The position numbers and the translations under genes are program-made. A DNA stretch of 64,000 nucleotides from Neoceratodus forsteri (taxonomy: Eukaryota; Chordata; Ceratodontiformes; Ceratodontidae): assembly GCA_016271365.2 (NCBI GenBank), contig CM057454.1:695469501-695533500 (forward strand), read 5' to 3'. Positions 42,757-54,959 of this stretch are shown piece after piece (the stretch's first letter is position 1; the number at the start of each line of letters is the position of its first letter). A model generated the notes under the pieces. The model was not told where the DNA came from and did no database searches. It saw nothing but the letters and a program-made list of their open reading frames with translations.

Positions 42757-44690
42757 CGTTTTTTTTTTTTTTAAACTTTATTTTATCGATTTATGCCGTA
42801 TACTAAAGCAGTAAACAACAAAGAGAAAGAAGAACATGAAACAATTAGAATAAGGAATAGTGGTTTCGGACCTAGTCAATCTCATTGAGGAACTATTACA
42901 ATACAGAAAGATAACTAGTAGTGGTAATATTACGCTAAAAAGCTGAACTTGTACTGTCATTCGTTATGACTGAAATCCAGATATAAACACTGTAGGACAA
43001 CTATATCAACCTGAAAGAGCAACTATCACTATAATACAGATCTATAAAGGTTGGATTTGTTACAAATGGCCTAAAAAGAACAAGGCAAATCAAGAAAATA
43101 AAAGAAGGGTGTGGCGCTTCTCTCATCTCTTCTGGCAAAGTTTTAAAGAGTGTCTAAGGCTGGCTATGGATTTTTCCATACGTAGAACAGAGAGGATTTC
43201 TTCATGTCATTTCCTTTAAGAGGGAGATTTTACATCTGTCCAATGGCGTAAGATGATCAACTTACACAGTTGTAATAAGGGCCATATGGTATCGTTAAGA
43301 ACCTAATAAAGTGTCTATTCCTGTACCTAGAAGAAATAGTTCAGGTGTAAAAACATTCTTCAGTTCCGGTAGGGGATCCAATTGTGCTCTGATCCGTCGC
43401 CAGAGTAACTGGGACACAGCAGGACAGTCCCATAGGATATGTCTTAGCGACCCCACCTGGGCCTTACATTTCATGCATGTAGGGCTAGTAAACAGGTGCA
43501 ACTCACACAGTTTCTGTAGAGGAAAAAGTGAGTTAACTATTTTATACTACATAAGGCGTAACCTATCTAGTTTAATATATCTGTAAACATAGTCCCATGG
43601 GGAGGAAGTTTCAAAGAAACAGATTTGAGTGGAGAACTCAGTCTCATGGTAAGACTATTTAAGCCTGATCTTTTTGCCCAGAAGTTCCCTCAAGGCTTTG
43701 TAAAGTGCAGAGACAGCATGCTCTCCAGATACAAGGCCAGCCAAATTACAATAAACAGTGCCATCAGCGAGTCGGCAGGGGCCTAAAGCAGCCTGCTGCA
43801 TGTGGGTAAGATGCAAGAAAGAAAGAAAAAATACTGGTCCAGGCAAGACTGTAATCTCACTAGAATTTGGCGACAGGTGTAAAATGATCATTCTGGAGCA
43901 GACTAGCCAAAAGATCTAAGTTGGCTTGGGATACAAAAGGATGCAGGAATTGTTTTATGGCCAAGTCTGAATTTAGGTTAAGTGAAAGTGGTTGGGAAGG
44001 ATAATTCCAAGGCATATAACCTAACAGTTAGCAAAGTTGTAAATTAATCTAGACCGATCAACCGATAGGAGTGTTTTGAAGTTTAGGGGGAAGTTTAGAT
44101 CAAGATCAGTAAAGTAGAGCTCGGTAACTAATGCTGTTAGCTTTACAAAGATGCAATTCAATCTCTTTCCAATGTGGGTGGTACAAATTAGGAGAGACCC
44201 TCATCTCTTGCACACTCCATGCTGAAAACCTCCTGGCATAGGCAACAATATAATACCAGCGAAAGTTTGGAAGTTGGAGGCCACCACGATGTTTTGCCAA
44301 AGTTAGCTTGGAGTATGAGATATGAGGATTTTTGCCCTTCCACAAAAACTCGGGAGAGGATCTTCTATAGTGAACCATGTATGTGGAAGAGGGATGCCAA
44401 TCATCCTAAGTGGACATAAAACCCTGGGAAGAACATTCATCCGTACAACCGAAAGTCTACCCCAAAGTGAGAGCGGTAACACTTGCTAGCGTTGTAAATC
44501 GGCTAGTAAGGTTTGAAGTAAAGGAGAAAAGTTCTGAGTTATTAAAGAAGGGACATTAGTGGCAAGTTGAATGCCCAAGTAAGTAAGGCAGTTAGGAGAC
44601 CAGCATCCCACCATCGCAGGAAGAAGATCCTGTTTAAGGGTTTTATGGTTAAAGGGCATAATCACAGTTTTGGTTAAGTTTAACTTCTAG
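42757..44690 (-). mobile_element. L1-type LINE, 5'-truncated, with target-site duplication
   Basis: About 1.93 kb on the minus strand. The poly(A) tail shows as poly(T) at about 42759-42772. It is flanked by AACCTTGGCTCAAT (42743-42756) and AACCCTGGCTCATT (44691-44704), 12 of 14 identical, as expected for target-primed reverse transcription. Only the C-terminal third of ORF2 and the 3' untranslated region remain. Confidence 0.85.
43295..44680 (-). pseudogene. L1 ORF2 C-terminal region
   Basis: From the 5' side: TYLGIQLATNVPSLITQ, LSLWGRLSVVRMNVLPRVL and IPLPHTWFTIED (44350-44600, several frames), then FLWKGKNPHISYSKLTLAKH and GGLQLPNFRWYYIVAYARRF (44106-44378), the conserved L1 post-RT motif. 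The Cys/His end CMKCKAQVGSLRHILWDC is at 43295-43501. Stops and frameshifts make it non-coding today. Confidence 0.82.
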
Positions 44691-44704
44691 AACCCTGGCT
44701 CATT

Positions 44705-45374
44705 CCTGAACCTGACTCATCAGCACTATGCACAGTAACCCAACCATTGCACCAATGTGCCAGCCCACAAATTCTTTTTTTTATTGTGTCTGATTGTGTT
44801 TTTGTGCTACAAATCAAACTTCAATTGTTAAGTTCTTTGTCCGACAGTTCTGTACGATTCTGATGAGAAGACTGCTTGGGATATTTGATAAGAAGAGTGC
44901 TTGGGGTTTTGTTAAAAAACACTTTTTTATAATGTTTACAGAGCCTATCATTTTCTGGAATGTTGTCTCTTTGAAACACTTCCCAATACTGGTTTCTTAT
45001 ATTGTGTACTTTACACAGACTGTGAAAGGAATTTTACAGAAATGTTTGTTCACACTGAAGCAAAAAAAATATATAAAAAGACGTGATCCAGAAAATATGA
45101 CTTTACTATCAACTACATGTTCATAGATCTTGAGAAGGAGAATGTATTTTCTTGGAAAAGCAACCAGCTTAAAACTGCAGCCAGCACAGTGATAAGAGCT
45201 TTGTTACATTTATCACTATGGTGCCTACTGCTGCCATGGTTACTGTAGTTACATACTGCAATACAGACATCTTCTCTCAGATTGAACAGTCAGTTTTTGG
45301 CCTCTAGCACTGCACTTTTCCCAGGCTTAGGTTAACTTGATAGAAAAGGGCAATCCATCATTCTATGTATCTTG
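44705..45374. other. Intronic sequence with no recognised gene
   Basis: AT-rich sequence between the L1 and the Gypsy element. The plus-strand open frame 44794-45126 has no recognisable domain. Confidence 0.5.
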
Positions 45375-45688
45375 TGTGAAGCACACATTAAGCATGGGGC
45401 TTAATGTTTAGCTGCCGCCCCTTTAAGAGCACTTAGAACTGTATGTATCTAATTGTTGCTCTGCTGGCAGTGCCACGTTGGTCTGTCAGTCAGAGTATAG
45501 TCAGTGTGGGGCTTGTACTCATGAAGAGAACGCCTACTGAACTGAATAAACCTGCTTTATTCTATGCGTCTGATTAGTTATTCTCACGGTCCAGATGGGG
45601 TCCTCACCAGCAGCAACCGAAGGGGCTGGCAGACCACAGAGAAGATAAGGGGTCTTTTAGTGGTGGACCATACAAAAAAAGTCACACA
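45375..45688 (+). repeat. Gypsy element 5' LTR
   Basis: Starts TGTGAAGCACACATTAAGC and ends GTCACACA. It contains AATAAA at 45545-45550 and matches the 3' LTR over most of its 314 bp. Confidence 0.85.
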
Positions 45689-45705
45689 TGGTGGAGAATG
45701 CAGCC
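45689..45705 (+). promoter_or_regulatory. Primer-binding site
   Basis: TGGTGGAGAATGCAGCC begins immediately after the LTR; TGG complements the CCA end of a tRNA. Similar TGGTGGAGAATG sites occur in many vertebrate Gypsy elements. The tRNA identity is not assigned. Confidence 0.65.
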
Positions 45706-47529
45706 CTTCTTCTGTCCAGACCCCCTATCTCGTTTGCCTGCGTCACTGGCTACCCCAAGTCATCACTCCAGTACATCTGAACTGCTTGAATGAGATTTTA
45801 CAAACAGCTGCACAGAGAAAAAAAATATATATATATGAACTGTCTCCTGTGTTATACAAAAGACTGCAGCCTTCTTCTAACATTGCTGGCTGTGAAGAAG
45901 AAAAAAAAACAAACTGGTCAGCAGTGCTAGCCTGCTATTTAAAAAAACTTCCAGCACATTAATTCTATTCAGCCCTAGAAGCCCCATGGAGCTGCAAACT
46001 AGACAACCCACCCCTCGTGGCAGAGCTTCCTTTAAAACTGCTCCGGTTGGCATCCAAGCTCCCACTCTGCCTCCCAGCTACAGCTGTCACATCCAGGGCA
46101 GAAAATTAATGTACTGTACAAAAGGACTACTCCCTATATTAAATGAACATGAAAACGCAGGAAAAAAATAAATAAAAACTGCACCAAATGTGCACTTCTG
46201 CCTCAGTCTTGTCCTCCACGGATCCCCGACTCAACGCAGCAGCACTCCCCTCGGAGCAACAGAAGACAGCCACCCAGCCAGTGCCACAAGGGCCGTGCTT
46301 CCTTCACGGCCCTCCAACAGCTTCACGGAGCCCCCGGTCAGGACACAAGCCTACTACCTCCTGCTCAAGTCCGCGACTCCTCAATGGCGACCCCAATTAC
46401 AGCCACAACAGACTGTTACCTCCCTTCAGCTAGTACTGCACCTGCAAAACGGAGTGATCCTCCACAGTTGGCCCTCCTGCAGTAGCTCCACTCCTCACCG
46501 ACTGCCGTGGTGAACACACGCGAGCGCCTGGAACTCTGCTCCCTCCCGCATTTGCAGCAGGCCCGCTCCTCGACCATCCAGATTCACTTCCCAGCTAGCC
46601 AGCTTCACGATCAGCTAAAGCATTTAGCTCGCTCAAGCCCAACCACATCTCCACTCCCCGGGTTGCTTGGCCTCTACCCTCCTCGCAATTGGGGTTCAGC
46701 TCTGCCCTCCGCTGCAGTCGCATGGACAGCAACCGCGGCTCCACCACAGACTGACCAATGAGCTCATCCCCACCACGCTCCAACAACCAGGGCAATCAAT
46801 AAGCTGGACAATAAATAAAACAAGGGACTAGACAGCGAAACAAAGACACAGAAGCAGGGCACAATATAAAATAAATAATCGGGGGCAAGAAAATAAAAGG
46901 CGGCATAACAGCATAAGCAAATGCAGGACAATACAATAAATAAACGAAGGGCCAGAAAGTAAATAAAAAGAAATAAAGCTCAGTAAAATAAATGGAGAGC
47001 AATCAAGTGAAATACAGAGATTCCCCAGCATTTTTTCACTCACCACAGTTAAAGCCCGCCATTTTCCTCTGTCAGGAGTTGGGGAAGCAGCACAGACGCG
47101 GGCATCGCCATTTTGGACATTGTTAAGCAGCCAGGCAGCCTCGTGGCAAGGATCCTCCATCTTGAGCAGAGCAAAACAACAAGAAAGGAAGTGACCCTTG
47201 ACCCCCCCTTGCTGGCGGCCATCTTGCTACAGTCAGGCCAGTCAAATCCCACCGGAACTGTATGTCACAGTTCGGCAGCCTTCTTGTGAAGGGCACAAAT
47301 TGACCTCACTCCATTAAAATCAATGGGAGTCCTACTGAAATGAATGGACACTGTAAAGAAAAGCTGATTTTTGCAACAAAACCTTTATTTAAATAAACAA
47401 CACAGAATTGAGTGGGAAGTTCTTTATTAAGACGTCAATTGATGAACTTTGCTACAAAAATTGTACTTTTGTCTACAAAAATAATTTTTGCTCAGCACTT
47501 CATCTACAACACAACGTCCTGTCTCCTGC
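45706..47529 (+). other. Gypsy 5' leader, unusually long
   Basis: About 1.8 kb between the primer-binding site and gag. It has a Pro/Ser/Thr-coding GC-rich stretch (46190-46790) and an AATAAA-rich stretch (46800-46990) with no recognised domain. It could be an untranslated leader or contain an unrecognised insertion. Confidence 0.5.
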
Positions 47530-48545
47530 ATGACGGCAACTCCTTCTCACCCGTACGACCTTCGCTCAGTGAAACGAAGCTCATCTCCAACCACAATGTC
47601 TGACGACGACACAGATATGGGCGCCGAAGCGTCCGAGTCTTACCTTCACCCACCTCTAGGGTGGCGCAATACAAAATCAAACAATCCTCCATGACATCCA
47701 GTCTTCTATTTCTGCTCAAGGAGCACCAGCTATGCAAGCTATTCAAGACGACTTGGTCTACATTAAAGCCATTTCACCACAGTCCACGGTCCATGTCAGC
47801 CTACAACCAGTACCCTTCTCAGCCTTGCCTCACGAAGAAACTGTCGACTGGCTGGAACAATTCCAAGCCTGGATTTCCGTGCATGGTTGGACTGATCCTG
47901 TGTGTATCTCCAATGCCTTGCGCTTGCTTCTGAGAGGGACTACCATTTCCTGGTTCAAAGCACTTCCAGACCAAGTCGAGGGAGATGCTGCCACACTGTA
48001 CGCAACCTTCAAAGCCCATTTTCTCCAAACACACCCACCCTTGTTATTAGAGCAAAAGCTGTGGGAGTGCACCATGCAACCCTCAGAATCTCTCGAAGCC
48101 TTCATTGTGGACACAGAGACTCGATGCAAACACCTACAGAAATCAGAGCAAGATCTAAGTAACAGCCTTTGTCTGAGGACTGCCTCCTCAATTTCGTACC
48201 TATGTCATACAGCAAAACCAACCACCTGGACAGACACCCTCCAAGCTGCATGGCTAGCTCAAGAGTCCATTTCAATGTTCCAGTCTGCCGGCGCTCAGGC
48301 GCCCCAAACCTCACAACTGGCTGCACTTGCCACATGTGTCCAACGGCAACAAGCAATGATCGACAAGCTTATTTCTACTCTCAGTACCTTACACATCAGC
48401 TCAACTGCCTCTGCGGTACATCCTAATGCTATGCAACCACCTCGACAATGACCGGATCCACCTCCACCTTCTCGAGAGCCAGTGACTTGCCAGTGGTGTG
48501 GATTCAGGGGACACACCGCCGCTATCGAAAGTTAAAATATTACCG
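47530..48545 (+). pseudogene. Gypsy gag
   Basis: Begins MTATPSHPYDLRSVKRSSSP, then shifts frame near 47690 into a 239-codon frame (47732-48451) with the capsid-like segment VDWLEQFQAWISVHGWTDPV, LLRGTTISWFKAL and FKAHFLQTHPPLLLEQKLWE. A zinc-knuckle start CQWCGFRGHTAAI is near 48490, with the final Cys lost by frame change. Gag packages the element RNA; this copy is broken. Confidence 0.8.
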
Positions 48546-48653
48546 CAGGATGCAAGAGGACCACGGATGCCTACCACTGCACACTCAACATGATAGCCGC
48601 AGCTACTCGCAGGATCAGGGAAATGAGCGCCGCCCAACAGACTAGGAGCTTTT

Positions 48654-49553
48654 GTGGGGCAGGGGAACACAGCAACTGATCGCCCCTCTGACTCTCACAA
48701 TTCAAACAAAACACTTCCTCCAACTGCAAACTCTGGCACACTCTCACTTCCAGGGGCAAAGGTACCTGTCATCCGCTCACCTCTCCTAGCAAACTATGTA
48801 CCTGTAACCATCGGAGATTGGTCTACTCACGTCTTGGTCGACACTGGAGCAGAAATTTCAGTTATCAACAGCAGTATTTGAAACAATCAAGCTATTCGTC
48901 ACATACCTAATGTCTCTCCAGCCGACATAAAGTACATTATCACAGCCAGTACAGATACAGTACCTATCACAGGCATGGTCCATCTCAAGCTCCACTTTGG
49001 CTCACAGCAAGCTACTGTCAAGTTTTATATCATGCCTGATCTTCAACCTGCAATAATTCTAGGCCTGGACTTCCTCAAAGTTCACAAAGCCATCCTAGAC
49101 TTTGCCTCAAGCAAATTGTCGCTAGATACTCGTCGGCAACTCACAGCTATAGACTCAGTCACCATGCCTCCTCGGTCGGAAATAGTTTTGATTGCCAAGA
49201 TTCAAGGTGAACCACTTACACAAGGTGTTGTTGGCATCGTCACAGGATCCCCCGCGCTGCATTCGTCAGGTCTCCTTCCGGGAAATACCTTATCGGCAGT
49301 GCAAGATGGTGCAGTCTTCCAAAAATGCTGCAACTTCACAGATGAGCCAGTGGTCATTTCAAAGGGTGCCAACGTCGGAAAGTTTGTCTGCTTGTCTTCA
49401 GGGAACCAGCTTCACCTCATGCAAGAACCTCAGCCTGGTTCCACCAACACTACTCCTGTCAATACTATCAAGACCACTCCAACTTCAACAGAGTTACCCC
49501 TCAGTCAGCGACTATCCTCTTCCAAACTTCCAGCATCTCCAACAGAAAAATAA
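48654..49553 (+). pseudogene. Gypsy aspartic protease
   Basis: The catalytic motif VLVDTGAEISVIN lies near 48835-48873, followed by an in-frame TGA (48879-48881) after INSSI. The C-terminal motif AIILGLDFLKVH lies near 49050-49085, and the same frame continues to the protease-RT linker at 49553. It would mature Gag-Pol if intact. Confidence 0.82.
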
Positions 49554-50640
49554 CAACTTTTGAAATTTCTGGAAAATTACCCGGATGTCTTTGTTGGTTC
49601 AGATGACAAGCTCGGATGTTGTGATATCCTGCAACACACCATCGAAGCACTGCCCAACCAGAAACCAATCCATCAATGAGCCTACAAAGTGGTGCACAAT
49701 GAGAAACAAGTCCTCGAGGACATAATCAAAGACATGCTTGACAAAGACATAGTCGAAGAGTCTACAAGTCCCTGGGGTGTACCTTGCTTGCTGGTGGTAA
49801 AGAAGGACAAAGGGTATCGTTTTGTGGTGGACTACAGAAAACTCAGTACCTACACAGTTCAGGATGCTCATCCCTTGCCTACAACCGAAGATGCGTTAGA
49901 CAGTCTTGGTGCGGCCAGTCCTGCTTGCTTCACCACTCTAGACCTTCAGAGTGGGTTCTACCAAGTTTCAATTGATCCAGCTTCTCATCCATACACAGCA
50001 TGGCGCTGCCACTTGGGACTTTTTCAGTTCAAACGTCTGCCTATGGGTCTTCGGAACAGTCCAGCCACATTTCAACATGTTATGGAAGCCGTACTACGTG
50101 GGTTGTCCTGGAAATCTTGCCGAGTCTACCTGGATGATGTGATAGTCTTCAGCAGAACTTTGCCAGAGCACCTTCAACATCTTCAAGAAGTGTTTGAATG
50201 TCTCAGACAAGCCAATCTCAAGCTTCGCCCAGAAAAGTGTTGTTTTGTGCAGCATCAATTCATTACCTGGGACATGTGGTTGGTTCTCAAGGCATCTCTC
50301 CAGATCCAGACAAGCTCTCAGCAGTCAAAGACTATCCAGAGCCTAATAATCTCAAAGACCTTCGAGCTTTCCTGGGCTTGTCTGGCTACTACCGAAAGTT
50401 CATTTGCAACTACACCAAGATTGCAGCTCCACTGTACACCCTCACAAAAAAGGGATGTGACTATAATTGGACTTCTGAATGTGAAGAGGCCTTTGACACC
50501 TTAAAACAAAACCTAATCTCTTCTCCAGTACTGGCCTACCCAAGGTTCGACCAACCATTCAAGCTCTACTCAGATGCTAGTTCCTTTGCAGTGGGCGCTG
50601 TGCTCTGTCAAATTCCAAGATGAAACAGAACGAGTTGTCT
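49554..50640 (+). pseudogene. Gypsy reverse transcriptase and start of RNase H
   Basis: Same frame as protease, with stops at 49551 and near 49677. Motifs: SPWGVPCLLVVKKDKGYRFV, VDYRKLSTYTVQDAHPLP, TLDLQSGFYQVSID, FKRLPMGLRNSPATFQHVME and the catalytic YLDDVIVFS (about 50125-50150). The frame shifts near 50262 into YLGHVVGSQGISPDPDKL, AFLGLSGYYRKFI, then the RNase H start LYSDASSFAVGAVLCQI (50565-50620). Confidence 0.88.
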
Positions 50641-51350
50641 CCTCGCTGGGCGCTCTCTTTCCTCAGCTGAGCAGAACTATGGCATCACATAGAAAGAATG
50701 TCTAGCCACGGTATTTGCTGTGAAGAAATTGGACTGCTACCTGCACTACTCTTCCTTTACAGCTATCGTTGATCACACTGCACTCAGATGGTTATTTGAA
50801 ATGAAGGAGCTAGTAGGAAAGTTCACCCGATGGATCACCATGCTGCAATCCTACACCTTCAAAATCCAATACAGACCAGGTTGAATTCACTCAAATGCTG
50901 TTGGTGTGAGCCGGAGACTATATCCCTCTGGATCCTCCTCAACAGATGAAGAATCATGCTTACAAGCTCTTCCCTTCCATGCCACAGATGTGCTTCCTGT
51001 GGACACTCCTTCAACACCTCAAGTTGCTTTGCTGCTACCAACTGCCTGCACAGAGAGACACACAAATCCTCAGTTACTACAAGCAGCTGAAAAGCTTCTC
51101 ATCTCCTCAACATCCAATCTGTCCCTGGCAACTGTTAAAATGCAACAACAAACTGACACTCAATTTACAGACATAATCACCTACTTAGAGTCTGGAACCT
51201 TATCGCAACAAACGAAACATCGCCAAGATGTACTTTTCCTTGCTTCGCAGCACTTCCTCAATGACGGTGTGCTCTTTCTCATTTGGACCAAGGAAGGCAA
51301 GGGTCATCGCATGGATAGAACTCATGTACAGCTAGTTGTGCCAGCCTCTC
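50641..51350 (+). pseudogene. Gypsy RNase H remainder and tether region
   Basis: Frames give RSLSSAEQNYGIT, ECLATVFAVKKLDCYLHYSS, TDHTALRWLF-like VDHTALRWLFEMKELVGKFT and SYTFKIQYRPG, then a SRRL motif where DALSRR is usual (50906). A variable linker follows. A stop (TAG, 50704) and frameshifts are present. Confidence 0.75.
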
Positions 51351-52319
51351 ATCTCTCAAGTTCTTCTCTCCACTCATGCCTCTCCACTCTCTGGAGGTCA
51401 TATGGGAATTCACAGAACTCTGGAAAAGACAAGGCTTCACTTCTTCTGACAACACATGAACAGAGACATTGTCCAGTTCGTAAAATCCTGCCAGCCCTGC
51501 TCTCAGAGAAAGCCTCCGGCCAAACCAACAAAGGCACACATCATCCCAATGCCTGTAGCCACTGAACCGTTCCAAAGAGTCAGCACTGACATTCTTGGGC
51601 CTTTGCCAACATGCTCTGACTGTGGTAACAAATACATCCTTCTCCTTGTGGACCACTTGACAAAGTATTGGGAACTTATTCCCCTAAGAGACATTAAAGC
51701 CACCACTGTAGCCAGTGCATTTCTCAACACAGTCATTTGTCGTCACGGTACCCCATCGTACCTACATTCAGACAGAGGCACTAACTACCTGTCCACCATT
51801 GTCCGAGAAACTTGCAAACTTCTCGACATAGAAGAGACACATGCCACAAGTTACCATCCACAATGCAACGGACAGAGTGGAAGAATGATGTCCACCATTC
51901 TCGGCACACTCTCCAAGTATCTGGATGAGACTCACGACACCTGGAACCAGTTTGTTCCCTTTGTGCAGTTTGCGTACCATACCAGCCCTTGTGCTGACAG
52001 CACAGAATACACCCCCTTCTTCTTAGTCCACGGACGTCACCCAGGAACTCCACTGGACAGGGATCTCTCGCTGCTAGAGGTGCCTAAGTCAGCTTCTTCT
52101 TTTATTATCCCTCTTCTGGAACTTGCCCAACGCGTTGCAATCACCACGTTGGGCCAGAGAAGACTGGCAATGAAAATGTCTGCAGCAAAGGCGCATGAGC
52201 CTTCTGTTCTCTGTTGGGGATACCGTCCTGTTCTTGTTCAGGCGCCACAAAACTGTTTCACCCCTGGACTGGTCCCTTCTACATTAGAAAAGCTCCTCCG
52301 GTCCACGCTTCGTTCATGA
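51351..52319 (+). pseudogene. Gypsy integrase with catalytic Glu replaced by Gly
   Basis: N-terminal zinc-binding region: GGHMGIHRTLEKTRL (51390-51430) and VKSCQPCSQRKPP (CxxC). The catalytic core in one frame (51456-52240) has RVSTDILGPLPTCSDCGNKY (first Asp), YLHSDRGTNYLSTIV (second Asp) and YHPQCNGQSGRMM, where the expected Glu of the QxE motif reads Gly (GGA, 51879-51881). The DDE triad is therefore broken. The frame ends in unrelated residues near 52240-52319. Confidence 0.85.
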
Positions 52320-52478
52320 CGCAAGTCAGATGGCAAGCTGGTACACAACAAAGTCCATATAAACTGACTAACGCATGGGTACCTCAATAACAACCTTCCA
52401 GATGACCCCAGTCCTCCCACAAATGAAGCTGCCCTTGAGCCTGCCATCCTCTCTGAAGCTGAGATTCCCCCAGATAAC

Positions 52479-52811
52479 TTGCAGCCAGTTCCTACAGATC
52501 TTCCCACTCCTGACACTCTCCAGCCAGATTCCAGTTTACCAGATGATTTGCCTGGGACTTCCTCCTCTTCTCAATCATCATCATCTTCTTCTCAGAACTC
52601 TCTTCCACACACCCCAGTGTACCAGATCAAGAAGATCCTAAGAAAGAAGTTTGTCAATGGATCCTGGACTTATAGAGTAAAGTGGTGTGGATTCGACAGT
52701 GGGCAGAACTCCTGGGTCGCTTTTAATGACCTGACCCCCTCCTGTCAGGAACTGGTGCAGTCCATGCATGCCTCCATTCCCACTGACCGGAAAAGTCGAC
52801 GAAGGTCTTGA
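52479..52811 (+). pseudogene. Gypsy C-terminal chromodomain
   Basis: After a Ser-rich linker the frame reads VYQIKKILRKKFVNGSWTYR, then VKWCGFDSGQNSWVAFNDL. This has the aromatic and VKW/GF/SWV spacing of a chromodomain, which in chromoviruses directs integration by binding modified histone H3. It is the last coding part and ends in a stop at 52811. No break within the domain itself. Confidence 0.85.
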
Positions 52812-53337
52812 ACTTTTATTACCGGACTCAGTGAAATGTGTCAGGACTAATTCATTTTCTGATTTTCATTGTTGCAATAAATATCTTGTTGTACCTCTTT
52901 CTTGCACCTGTTGCCATGGTATTATTTACCTGCACTAACGTTTTCTTCCCCTTAGGAATCTCTCTTTCAATGGACAGTCCCCCTGTTTATGCAACTGTTA
53001 TTAAAGTGTGAGCCTGCATTCTGGGTATCCTCCTGCTGCTACCCTTCCCTCTCTTCCCTTTTCCTTCCCCCACACTTTAGCGCTTGTGGCATGACCAAGA
53101 CTCAAGTACTATTGTGTTTCCCTCCTCTCTGGTGCTACTCTGACTGGTCCCCAGTGTAGTCCAGGTTCTTTCCTCCCCCCCTCCCTGCAGTGCAGTACTG
53201 TTCTGTTTTGGGAAATCTAATGCCTTGTAATGCATGACAATGTTTTTTTGCCTTAAATTATTTACTTAAAAATTCTTAGAAATGTATAGATTATTGCTTG
53301 TTCGAGTGGTGCTCACATTCACTGTTCCGCGCGGTGA
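52812..53337 (+). other. Gypsy 3' untranslated region
   Basis: About 525 bases between the chromodomain stop and the 3' LTR, with AATAAATATC near 52877. No coding seen, and no purine-rich tract directly before the LTR. Confidence 0.6.
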
Positions 53338-53662
53338 TGTGAAGCACACATTAAGCATGGGCTTAACAGTTTCCAGCTGCCGCCTTTAAGAGCACTTACT
53401 GTAGAACTGCATGTATTCAATCGTTGCACTGCTCTGGCAGTGCCATGTTGGTCTGTCAGGAGTATAGTCAGTGTGGGGCTTGTCCTCATGAAGAGAACAC
53501 CTACTGAACTGAATAAACCTGCCTTATTCTTTATTTTATGCGTCCGACTAGTTATTCGCACGGTCCAGGTGGGGTCCTCACCAGCAGCAACCGAAGGGGC
53601 TGGCAGACCACAGAGAAGGTAAGGGGTCTTTTAGTGGTGGACCACACAAAAAAACGCCACAC
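53338..53662 (+). repeat. Gypsy element 3' LTR
   Basis: Starts TGTGAAGCACACATTAAGC, contains AATAAA at 53512-53517, and ends CGCCACAC. Small insertions, including an extra TTTATT run near 53530, distinguish it from the 5' LTR, indicating an old insertion. Confidence 0.85.
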
Positions 53663-54959
53663 TAGTATAGAAAATCGTCCATTCTTCAACTCAAGCTTTA
53701 TACTGGTGTCATCAAACAATATTAAGAGCTCGGAGCTGTGGCTTGAATCCCACCACCACTTTATTCAGTGTGTGACTCTGGGCAAGTCTTGCTGCTTCCC
53801 TGTGCTTAACCTGTCTCAAAACTCTTTAAACCATCTCTGTGCTCTATGACTCTTCATGTGAGCTTAAAATGTGCACACCATTCCTCTCCCTCTTCAGGAC
53901 TGTACAACCCTTTTGATACAACTGGTGCGAAGGGTGCTACAGAAAACCAAATAACTGCAATATTGAAATTTTCTAAGTGGTTTACAGCGTGGAGTTAGTT
54001 ATATTTATTGGGCAGGGGGTCCCCTGTATTGAGGGACACAAGTAAAAAGCGGGGGACTCTGCCCCTTCCCCACACCTCCCACAATAGATATAAGTAACTC
54101 CACTCCACGCATTATACCACAGCAAGGGTGCATCATATTTTGTGGTGCTTCTTTCCGCACTGTCATTGTTCGGGTGATGCTTGTGTTGGTGTGCAATGAC
54201 TGCTGGAGGTATGTCATCAGCTGGAGGCTTTGTGCACCTTTGTGTGTCAGAATTGCTGGTGTCTGTTGGGGCGATTTCCACATGAAGTGTGTTGTGGAAG
54301 GAAAGTTTCACCTGTGGTCAAGGTACGATTATCTGAGGGGCACGGCCTACAACTTTGATGTGCATGTATGACTGGCATGATTTCCTTTTTTCTAGTGTTT
54401 TGAGAACCACAATTTACGGTATTTGCAGTATGTCCTTTATGCTTGTTTTACATCATTTGTCCCGTGGATCTCATTTCTCTACTGTTGTGCTTATGTATGT
54501 ATCTGCACTCTGGTAATAATGTGTTCTTGGTGCCTCTGACTTGTGTGTGGTGCCCTGTATTTCTTCCCTTCCCCCCCTCGGGTTTTCACTATTTTGGTGT
54601 GCAGAGGTATTGCTGTGTGCTATATTTATGTTTGGTGCAGTTACGTAGTGGGTTTTTAAGGACATTTTTCGGCTCAGTATTAACACATGATGCTGCTGAT
54701 CAATGAAACGGATACAGAAAAAACATACATATGTGTGTGTGTTTAGCATCAATAATGCAGGGTTGAAAATGAAGCAATGATCTAATGGTTCCCCGTTACT
54801 ATTATGGTAAGTTGGTCCTATGTGCCACTAAACTAAATAATATGGATCCAGTGGTTAAACTGAAAATGTTTAGGTGGGGGAACTCTCACATCCAGATTTT
54901 TAGGTGGCAGAACTGTCATTATTAGCTAATAGCTCCAGTGGTTGTTTTGACACCTCTTT
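53663..54959. other. Intronic sequence with no recognised gene
   Basis: No domain or repeat recognised. Short open frames near 53982-54371 and 54443-54752 look like chance. Confidence 0.5.

Larger units (their letters stand above)
45375..53662 (+). mobile_element. Ty3/Gypsy LTR retrotransposon of the chromovirus type, decayed
   Basis: An 8.3-kb element with two LTRs, a primer-binding site, gag, protease, RT, RNase H, integrase and a C-terminal chromodomain, all on the plus strand (antisense to the host gene). Order protease-RT-RNaseH-integrase-chromodomain is that of chromoviruses. The pol frame has in-frame stops and at least two frameshifts. No target-site duplication is seen (TCTTG before, TAGTA after) and no convincing polypurine tract precedes the 3' LTR. 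Confidence 0.85.

Noticed and set aside
46188..46761. Pro/Ser-rich open frames in the Gypsy leader as a real gene
   Set aside because: They are short overlapping frames of low complexity with no domain and no better start context than chance.
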